A stretch of DNA of 12,072 nucleotides, taken from positions 1 through 12,072 of the forward strand of contig DATAXP010000113.1 of NCBI GenBank assembly GCA_036272935.1. Direction: 5' to 3'. Positions 6,339 through 12,072 of the stretch are shown here, piece by piece. Each line of letters starts with the position of its first letter. Within the stretch, counting starts at the first letter, position 1. The notes under the pieces were generated by a model, which was not told where the DNA came from, did not search any database, and worked only from the letters and a program-made list of their open reading frames with translations. Source of the stretch: DATAXP01 sp036272935 (lineage in GTDB: Bacteria > Planctomycetota > Planctomycetia > Pirellulales > PNKZ01). A program made the translations under genes and the position numbers.

Positions 6339-8195
6339 ATGATGTCCTGCCAAGCATCGTTGCGCCCCCCGTACCGAATGTGCGCGTGGGGATCGATCTT
6401 CGTGGGCCTGTTGGTTTGCGGATGCAGTGCCCTGGCAGTGCGTTCGCAGAGTCCCGAAGATCCGCTCGAGGCTCTAAGCCGCGAAGTGCAGCTCGTCGCC
6501 GATATCACGTCGCCGTTCGGCATGAATTACATTCCGATCGAGGCGATCGGCCTGGTCACTGGCCTGCCGAGCACGGGCAGCGATCCGCCACCGTCGCCGC
6601 AGCGCGGCGCCGTGCTGGCCGAGATGCAGACCCGCGGCATCGAGAATCCCAACCAGGTGCTCGCCTCGCCGACGACCGAGATCGTCATGGTGCGCGGCTT
6701 CCTGCGGCCGGGCATTCAGAAAGGGGACCATTTCGATATCGAGGTCCGGACCTTGGCCCGGAGCGAATGCACCAGCCTGCGCGAAGGCTGGCTAATGGAT
6801 TCGCGGCTGCGCGAGATGGCCTTGTTGGGTGGCTCGCTCCACGAAGGAACCACACTGGCCCGCGGCGAAGGGGCGATCCTGGTCGATCCCTCGGCCAAGG
6901 CTGACGACAAGATCGGGCAATGCCGCGGCCGCGTGCTCGGCGGCGGCACGTCGACGACCAACCGCGAGTTGGGCCTGGTGATCGGCCTGGAAGAGCGCAA
7001 CGTGATGACCAGCGCCCAGATCGGCATGGCGATCAATCGCCGGTTCCACATCTACGAATCGGGAATCAAGGTCGGCACCGCCCGGCCAAAGACCGACGAG
7101 TTCATCCAGCTTAAAATTCACCCGCGCTACAAGGACAACATCGAACGTTACGTGCGCGTGGTGCAGTCGCTGCCGGTGCGCGAAACCGCCGCCCAGCAGC
7201 AGGCCCGCATGCAGTTGCTCGAGCGCCAGTTGCTCGACCCGATCACCGCGGGCACCGCCGCGCTACGTCTTGAGGCGATCGGCAAACCGGCAATCGACGT
7301 GCTCCGCAAGGGGCTCGATTCGAAGGAGAACGAGGTGCGTTTCTACGCCGCCGAGGCGCTGGCGTATCTCGACGACGGTGCGGCAGTCGAGCCGTTGGGA
7401 CAATTGGCCCGCGACTTGCCGGCATTCCGCGCTTATGCTCTGGCCGCGCTCGGGGCGATGGACACGCTTGAGGCCTACGAAGCGCTGCGCGACCTGCTCG
7501 ATGCCACCAGTGCCGAGACGCGCTACGGCGCGTTCCGCTCGCTTTGGGCCATGAACTCGCGCGATCCGCTGGTGCGCGGCGAGCGGCTCAACGATCAGTT
7601 CAGCTACCACCTGCTGGCCACCTCCGGCTCGCCGATGGTGCACGTCACCCGCAGCTACCGGCCCGAGGTGGTGCTGTTCGGCACCGAGCAGCGATTCCAG
7701 ACTCCGCTGATGATCGAGGCGGGCAAGAACATCATGGTCACCACGCTCGATGATGAGCACGTGACCGTCAGCCGGTTCGTGCTCGACGAACCCGATCAGA
7801 AGCGCGTCGTGTCGACGAAGGTCGACGACGTGATCCGCGCGATCGTCGATCTGGGAGGCACGTATCCCGACGTGGTGCAGGCGCTGCAACAAGCCAAGAG
7901 CAGCGACGCACTGGTGAGCCGATTCCAGATCGACGCCGTGCCACGCGGTGGTCGCACGTATCGTCGCAAGGACGAACCCGCTGGTGAGAACGCCGAGGAA
8001 ACGGGCGCCGACATCGTGGTTGTCAATCCGCTGCCCGAGTTGTTCACGCGCCGCGGCACCCCCGACGACAAGCCTGCTAGCAAGGTACGGAAGTCGGAGG
8101 TGAAGGCCGACCAGAAGCCCGAGGTCGACGACGAAAAACGTCGCTCGTGGCGGGACATTCTTGGTACAATAGGCCGAGATAACAGCGACTCATAG
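6339..8195 (+). CDS. Lipoprotein with flagellar P-ring (FlgI)-like domain and HEAT-like repeats
   Basis: This is a 618-residue protein. The N-terminus has a hydrophobic stretch SIFVGLLVCGCS whose VCGC fits a lipobox, with Cys29 as the lipidated residue, so anchoring in a membrane facing the periplasm is likely. Residues about 50-285 resemble FlgI, the flagellar P-ring subunit: LVADITSPFGMNYIPIEAIG, LVTGLPSTG, TTEIVMVRGFLRPGIQKGDH and RNVMTSAQIGMAINRRF follow FlgI order. Residues about 302-406 are alternating helices such as AIDVLRKGLDSKENEVRFYA and AAVEPLGQLARDLPAFRAYA, typical of HEAT repeats. A further domain (about 407-535) and a charged Lys/Asp/Glu-rich tail follow. True FlgI is about 365 residues, not a lipoprotein, lacks HEAT repeats and sits among flg genes, so I do not call it flgI. 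The start at 6339 has GGAG 9 bases upstream; ATG 6342 is an alternative. It is 47 bases upstream of smc on the same strand. A ring-forming envelope role is inference. Confidence 0.82.
   Translation: MMSCQASLRPPYRMCAWGSIFVGLLVCGCSALAVRSQSPEDPLEALSREVQLVADITSPFGMNYIPIEAIGLVTGLPSTGSDPPPSPQRGAVLAEMQTRGIENPNQVLASPTTEIVMVRGFLRPGIQKGDHFDIEVRTLARSECTSLREGWLMDSRLREMALLGGSLHEGTTLARGEGAILVDPSAKADDKIGQCRGRVLGGGTSTTNRELGLVIGLEERNVMTSAQIGMAINRRFHIYESGIKVGTARPKTDEFIQLKIHPRYKDNIERYVRVVQSLPVRETAAQQQARMQLLERQLLDPITAGTAALRLEAIGKPAIDVLRKGLDSKENEVRFYAAEALAYLDDGAAVEPLGQLARDLPAFRAYALAALGAMDTLEAYEALRDLLDATSAETRYGAFRSLWAMNSRDPLVRGERLNDQFSYHLLATSGSPMVHVTRSYRPEVVLFGTEQRFQTPLMIEAGKNIMVTTLDDEHVTVSRFVLDEPDQKRVVSTKVDDVIRAIVDLGGTYPDVVQALQQAKSSDALVSRFQIDAVPRGGRTYRRKDEPAGENAEETGADIVVVNPLPELFTRRGTPDDKPASKVRKSEVKADQKPEVDDEKRRSWRDILGTIGRDNSDS
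8165..8170 (+). promoter_or_regulatory. TACAAT, possible -10 box of an internal smc promoter
   Basis: TACAAT lies inside the last codons of the P-ring-like gene, about 73 bases before the smc ATG. It differs from TATAAT at one base and is a rare A/T-rich spot in this region. No convincing -35 hexamer stands 16-18 bases upstream, so the call is weak. Confidence 0.22.
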
Positions 8196-8209
8196 ACTCC
8201 CGGTTTAGC

Positions 8210-8227
8210 CGGTCGCCGCCGCGACCG
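8210..8227 (+). other. GC-rich hairpin in the spacer before smc
   Basis: CGGTCGC (8210-8216), loop CGCC (8217-8220) and GCGACCG (8221-8227) form a perfect 7-bp stem with a 4-base loop, ending 15 bases before the smc start codon. No T-run follows, so it is not a classical intrinsic terminator. It may be a leader structure, a processing site between the two reading frames, or chance in GC-rich DNA. Confidence 0.5.
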
Positions 8228-8242
8228 CTCAATCGCTAAACG

Positions 8243-11200
8243 ATGCTCAAGGCGCTCGAACTGGTCGGCTTCAAAAGCTTCGCCGACAAGACGCGCTTTG
8301 AGTTTCCGCGCGGCATCACCGCCATCGTCGGCCCCAACGGCTCGGGCAAGAGCAACGTCGTCGACGGCATCAAGTGGGTGCTCGGCGAGCAGAGCGTCAA
8401 AAGTCTGCGCGGCAAGGAGATGACCGACTGCATCTTCAACGGCTCGGCCAGCCGGCCGGCAGTGAACGTCGCCGAGACCACCCTTGTGTTCGACAATTCC
8501 CGCCGACTGCTGGCGGTCGACGCCCCTGAGGTTTCCATCACTCGCCGCGTTTACCGCAGCGGTGAAGGCGAGTACCTCATCAACCAGCAGCCTTCGCGGC
8601 TGCGCGATATTCGCGACCTGTTCACCGGCACCGGCGTGGCCACCGAGGCCTACAGCGTCATCGAACAGGGCAAGGTCGATGTGATGTTGCAATCGTCGCC
8701 GCGCGAGCGACGCATTATCTTCGAAGAAGCCGCCGGCATCAGCCGCTTCAAGACCAAAAAGATCGAATCGCTCCGCCGCCTGGAGCGCGTCGAGCAGAAC
8801 CTGCTCCGCCTGGCCGATATCGTTGGCGAAGTCGAGAGCCACCTGAAATCGGTGCGACAGCAGGCCTCGAAAGCCCGCCGCTATCAGGAGCACGCCAACC
8901 GGCTGCAAGAGCTGCGCATCCAAGTGGCGCTGGCTGATTGGCGCAGTCTGTCCGAGTGCCTGGCTACAGCCGAAGCCGAGTTGGTGAGCCTGACGCTCGC
9001 CCGCGACGCCCGCCAGGCCGAAACCGACGCCTGCGAGGCCGAGGCGCGACGGATCGATGCCGAGTTCAGTCGCACCGAGCACGCGCTCGGTAGCCTACAA
9101 TCGCGGGCCGCCCAGCATCGCGAGCAGATCGCGGCGCTCGAAGCGACCATCGCCCACCACCGCGCTCGGGCCGCCGAGTTGGAACAGGAACGCGGTCGGC
9201 TGCGTACGCAGCTCGCCTCGCTGGGCACGCGCACTGGCGATCTAAGCCAGCAAATGCAGGAAACCGCCGAGGCCACGTCGGCCGCCGAGGAAGCGTATCG
9301 GCAACTCGAACAACATCTCGCCGACCACGAAGCCGAGCTGGCTCGCCTGGCCGAGCAGCTCGACGCCTATCGCGCCGAAGACGATCGCTGCCGGGCCGAA
9401 TCGCTGGAACGGCTCCGTGAGGCCGCCGCCGCTGAGAGTGAGGTGAGCCTGCTCGAAGCGCGGATCGCCAATCTGCGCAACGAGCGGAAGCGGCACGACC
9501 AGCGCGCCGCGGAAACCGCTACCGCGCAGCAGGCCGTCGAGCGCGACCTGCAAGCCCTCGGGCGGCAACGCACTGAACTGGCCCAGGCGATCGATCTGCG
9601 GCAACGCGAGTTGTCGCAGGCCACGGCCCGATTGGTCGCGCTGCGGCAAGAGCTGACCGGCCACGTTGCCGATTTGAACCAACTGGAGCAACGTGCCAGC
9701 GGGCTCGGCGAGCGCGTCGCGGTGCTCGATGAGCTGGAGCAGCGTTTCGAAGGGCTCGGCGCCGGCGTGCAAGAAGTGCTGGTCGCTGCCCGCCAAGGCA
9801 CAGGCGCGCTGAAGAGCGTGCGAGGGTTGGTCGCCGACCTGCTGCGAGTGCCGATGGACATCGCACCGTTGGTCGATATCGCCCTGGGCGAGCGCGCGCA
9901 GCACGTTGTGATCGGCAGCAACGATGAATTGCTCACCCTGCTCGAGTCCAAGCAGCATCGATTCCAAGGGCGCGTCGGCTTTGTGCCGCTGGATGCTCGG
10001 CCGCTCGCTAGCATCGATGAAGCCGATCTTGCCGGAGAACCGGGCGTCGTCACACGGGCCGATCGAGCGATCGAATGCGAAAGCGAACTGCGGGAAGTCT
10101 GCCGCCGATTGCTAGGACACACATGGATTGTCGAGACGCTGGCCGATGCTCGTCGGTTGGCTGCCGGAGCGGGCCGTGGCCTGACGTTCATCACGCGCAC
10201 CGGTGAGCAGCTTCTGCACGATGGCACGTTATGCGTCGGTCCGCGCGAGGCTTCGTTGGGATTGATTTCGCGGCGAAGCGAGCTGCGCGACTTGCGGACA
10301 ACGCTGGCCGACGTGACGGCCGGGATCGACGCCACACGCAATTTGTGCCAGGTGCTCGAAATGCGCATCGCCGCCGAAGATAGCGCGGTGCAGACGCTTA
10401 CGACGCTACGTGCCCAGGCTACCGCCGCCGCTGGCGAGAATCGTGTGCAAATCACGGCACTGGAACTGCGCGCTGCCGGACTGGTCGAACAACGCGCAGG
10501 CATCGAGCGCGAGCTGACCGAAACCGATCGGCAGCTTGCCGCGACCGCCGCCGAACAGGAGCGATTGCAGGCGCTTCACGCGCAAGCTCACCAACTGGCC
10601 GGCGATGCTCAAGCGGCTGCCACGCTTGCTGGCCAGCGGCTGGCCGAACATCTCGAGCTTCGGTTGACACGCGAACGCGCCGCCGCCGCGGCGCGTATGG
10701 AACTGGCCAAGAGCGATGAGCGGCTGCGAAATCTGCGGGCACGGCGAGCCCAGGTTGAACTGGACCGTCAGGAGCGGCAGCGCATGCTGGCCGATTTGCG
10801 CGCGCAGTTGGCCGGCACGTGTGAACGACAATTGGCGAGTGATCGCGCGGTGCTGCAAGCCGAGTCGCAGTTGGCGCTGCTATGCCTCGACAAGGAGCGC
10901 GGCGGGCGCGAGATGGCGCAGATTGCCGAGGCCCGTTTGGCGTCTAATCGCCAGCGCGGAGCGTTGTCGAGCAGGATGCAGGAACTGCGGGCCGAGTCGC
11001 AGCGGCTCGAGGGGCTGCGACATGCGCAGGACTTGTCGGCCAACGAGATTCGCCTCCAGCGCAAGACGCTTGCCGATCGGTTGCGCGAAGATTACCAGAT
11101 CGAGCTGGCTGAGCGCGAGGCCCATCCCAGCGACGAAGAGCTGCACCAGCGCGAAGCGGTCGAGCACGAGATCGCCGAACTACGTCGCAGGCTGAACCAA

Positions 11201-11872
11201 CTGGGAAATGTGAACCTCGATTCGCTGCGTGAGCTGGAAGAACTGGAAACCCGCTACGCCTCGCTGAAGGCGCAACACGACGATCTGTCGAAGGCGAAGC
11301 AGTTGCTTGTCGAGATCATCGAGAAGATCAACGTCGACAGCCGGCGACTGTTCTCCGAAACGCTCGAAAAGGTGCGGCTGAATTTTCAGGTGCTGTTCCG
11401 CAAGCTATTTGGCGGCGGACAAGCCGACATCGTGCTCGAGCAGGACGTCGACATTCTCGACAGCGGCATCGAGATCGTCGCTCGCCCGCCGGGCAAGGAG
11501 CCACGCAACATCTCGCTGCTTAGCGGCGGTGAAAAGACGCTGACTTGCGTGGCCCTGCTGCTGGCGATCTTCCAGTACCGTCCCAGCCCGTTTTGCGTGC
11601 TCGACGAAGTCGATGCGGCACTCGACGAGGCGAACATCGAACGCTTTGCCGCGGTGCTGCAAGAGTTCCTGGTGTGGACGCAGTTCATCGTCGTCACGCA
11701 CTCGAAGAAAACCATGACGTGCGCCACGACGCTTTACGGCGTGACGATGCAGGAATCGGGCGTGAGCAAGCGCGTCGCCGTGCGCTTCGAGGACGTAAGC
11801 GACGACGGGCACATCCGCTCGGCGCTCGACGGCGATGCCGCGGGTGACGCCGACGAAACGCAGGCGGCGTGA
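8243..11872 (+). CDS. smc: Chromosome segregation ATPase SMC
   Basis: This is a 1209-residue, full-length bacterial SMC, the ATPase core of the condensin-like complex with ScpA and ScpB that compacts and segregates the chromosome. The N-terminal head begins MLKALELVGFKSFADKTRFE and has Walker A GPNGSGKS at residues 30-37 and a Q-loop glutamine near 142 (VIEQGKVD), followed by FEEAAGISRFKTKK. Residues about 170-500 and 670-1020 are long heptad-rich coiled coils, rich in Ala, Glu, Gln, Leu and Arg. The hinge lies about 505-665 (from GLGAGVQEVLVAARQG). The C-terminal head has the signature LLSGGEKTLT (Ser1094-Lys1098) and Walker B FCVLDEVDAALDEAN, with Asp1121 and catalytic Glu1122. The ATG at 8243 is fixed by homology but has no Shine-Dalgarno site. 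The hinge segment reads ALGERAQHVV where many SMCs have GG in place of GE. No scpA or scpB is in the window. It follows the P-ring-like gene, perhaps in the same transcript. Confidence 0.98.
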   Translation: MLKALELVGFKSFADKTRFEFPRGITAIVGPNGSGKSNVVDGIKWVLGEQSVKSLRGKEMTDCIFNGSASRPAVNVAETTLVFDNSRRLLAVDAPEVSITRRVYRSGEGEYLINQQPSRLRDIRDLFTGTGVATEAYSVIEQGKVDVMLQSSPRERRIIFEEAAGISRFKTKKIESLRRLERVEQNLLRLADIVGEVESHLKSVRQQASKARRYQEHANRLQELRIQVALADWRSLSECLATAEAELVSLTLARDARQAETDACEAEARRIDAEFSRTEHALGSLQSRAAQHREQIAALEATIAHHRARAAELEQERGRLRTQLASLGTRTGDLSQQMQETAEATSAAEEAYRQLEQHLADHEAELARLAEQLDAYRAEDDRCRAESLERLREAAAAESEVSLLEARIANLRNERKRHDQRAAETATAQQAVERDLQALGRQRTELAQAIDLRQRELSQATARLVALRQELTGHVADLNQLEQRASGLGERVAVLDELEQRFEGLGAGVQEVLVAARQGTGALKSVRGLVADLLRVPMDIAPLVDIALGERAQHVVIGSNDELLTLLESKQHRFQGRVGFVPLDARPLASIDEADLAGEPGVVTRADRAIECESELREVCRRLLGHTWIVETLADARRLAAGAGRGLTFITRTGEQLLHDGTLCVGPREASLGLISRRSELRDLRTTLADVTAGIDATRNLCQVLEMRIAAEDSAVQTLTTLRAQATAAAGENRVQITALELRAAGLVEQRAGIERELTETDRQLAATAAEQERLQALHAQAHQLAGDAQAAATLAGQRLAEHLELRLTRERAAAAARMELAKSDERLRNLRARRAQVELDRQERQRMLADLRAQLAGTCERQLASDRAVLQAESQLALLCLDKERGGREMAQIAEARLASNRQRGALSSRMQELRAESQRLEGLRHAQDLSANEIRLQRKTLADRLREDYQIELAEREAHPSDEELHQREAVEHEIAELRRRLNQLGNVNLDSLRELEELETRYASLKAQHDDLSKAKQLLVEIIEKINVDSRRLFSETLEKVRLNFQVLFRKLFGGGQADIVLEQDVDILDSGIEIVARPPGKEPRNISLLSGGEKTLTCVALLLAIFQYRPSPFCVLDEVDAALDEANIERFAAVLQEFLVWTQFIVVTHSKKTMTCATTLYGVTMQESGVSKRVAVRFEDVSDDGHIRSALDGDAAGDADETQAA

Positions 11873-12015
11873 ACTTTCGGAAAGGGGGATGTGGAGATAC
11901 GACGCGATGTGGGGATAAAGGCAAATGCCTGGAATGCCACGAAGTTAAGCGTAACGTTTGCTGAGCAGGCGGGTTGAGATTGCTAGCGTAGGCGATTGGT
12001 CTTCGCGCAGACGCA
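11873..12015. other. Intergenic region after smc
   Basis: After the smc stop I see only small inverted motifs: CTTT-CGG-AAAG (about 11874-11884) and GGCA-AA-TGCC (11921-11930 region). Neither is followed by a T-run, so no clear terminator can be called. No promoter with good spacing and no open reading frame with coding character stands out. Confidence 0.4.
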
Positions 12016-12064
12016 GGCCTCCGCGGAACATGGAGTTATCACGACTTCAGTTCCCACGGAGGCC
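12016..12064 (+). promoter_or_regulatory. Hairpin that would pair with the ribosome binding site of the next gene
   Basis: GGCCTCCG (12016-12023) pairs perfectly with CGGAGGCC (12057-12064). After a small 1x2 internal loop, GGAAC (12025-12029) pairs with GTTCC (12050-12054), and GAGT with ACTT may close the loop further. The right arm contains GGAGG (12058-12062), a strong Shine-Dalgarno sequence 7 bases before the ATG at 12070-12072, which is the last triplet of the window. The fold would hide the ribosome binding site of a gene starting there. The downstream gene is not visible, so its identity, and even its existence, is inferred. Confidence 0.5.
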
Positions 12065-12072
12065 CACGCATG

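Noticed and set aside
5377..6342. 321-codon plus-strand frame inside mch
   Set aside because: Arg-rich shadow of the mch frame with no domain similarity.
6339..8195. Genuine flagellar flgI
   Set aside because: Length, lipobox, HEAT-like repeats and absence of flg neighbours all argue against the true P-ring gene.
7796..9082. 428-codon minus-strand open frame
   Set aside because: It spans the end of the P-ring-like gene and the start of smc on the opposite strand, both strongly supported.
9367..10503. 378-codon minus-strand open frame within smc
   Set aside because: Ser/Arg-rich composition typical of the antisense of a coiled-coil gene.
1..12072. CRISPR array, tRNA, rRNA, or a defence or biosynthetic gene cluster
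   Set aside because: No regularly spaced identical repeats, no cloverleaf or rRNA-like segments, and no cluster of defence or biosynthesis families was recognised.

Overview
The window is GC-rich, gene-dense bacterial chromosome. The content points to a planctomycete of the Pirellulales/Rhodopirellula type. The clues are a bacterial tetrahydromethanopterin-linked C1 gene (mch), a DUF1598-like secreted protein of a kind I know only from planctomycetes, a lipoprotein that joins a flagellar P-ring-like domain to HEAT-like repeats, and weak or absent Shine-Dalgarno sites before several genes. This assignment rests on family knowledge; no 16S or other marker is present.

Layout from left to right. 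Positions 1-485 hold the 3' part of a decayed IS66-family transposase with an internal deletion, a frameshift and a probable loss of a catalytic Asp. Positions 500-566 hold a palindrome and a degenerate CACGGAGA-type repeat. A secreted Ntn hydrolase of the choloylglycine hydrolase/penicillin V acylase family lies on the minus strand (567-1667). A 303-base divergent intergenic region follows, then the DUF1598-like exported protein on the plus strand (1971-3362). A large near-perfect inverted repeat (3393-3465) separates it from a convergent minus-strand pair: a DtxR/MntR-family metalloregulator (4444-5100) followed 40 bases later by a KaiC/RecA-superfamily ATPase (3507-4403). Divergent from the regulator is mch (about 5207-6169). 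It is followed on the same strand by the P-ring-like/HEAT lipoprotein (6339-8195) and, after a short spacer that folds into a GC-rich hairpin, the chromosome structural maintenance gene smc (8243-11872). The last 200 bases end in a hairpin that pairs with a good Shine-Dalgarno sequence placed 7 bases before an ATG that is the final triplet of the window.

Functionally this is mostly chromosomal housekeeping plus lineage-specific envelope proteins, not an evident defence or mobile island. The regulator and ATPase are probably one transcript, and the P-ring-like lipoprotein and smc may be co-transcribed. Mch stands alone, with no other H4MPT-pathway genes here. I see no tRNA, rRNA, CRISPR array or complete mobile element. 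I found no clearly new multi-gene system. The most interesting items are the P-ring/HEAT lipoprotein beside smc, the regulator-ATPase pairing, and three RNA-scale structures (3393-3465, 8210-8227, 12016-12064).
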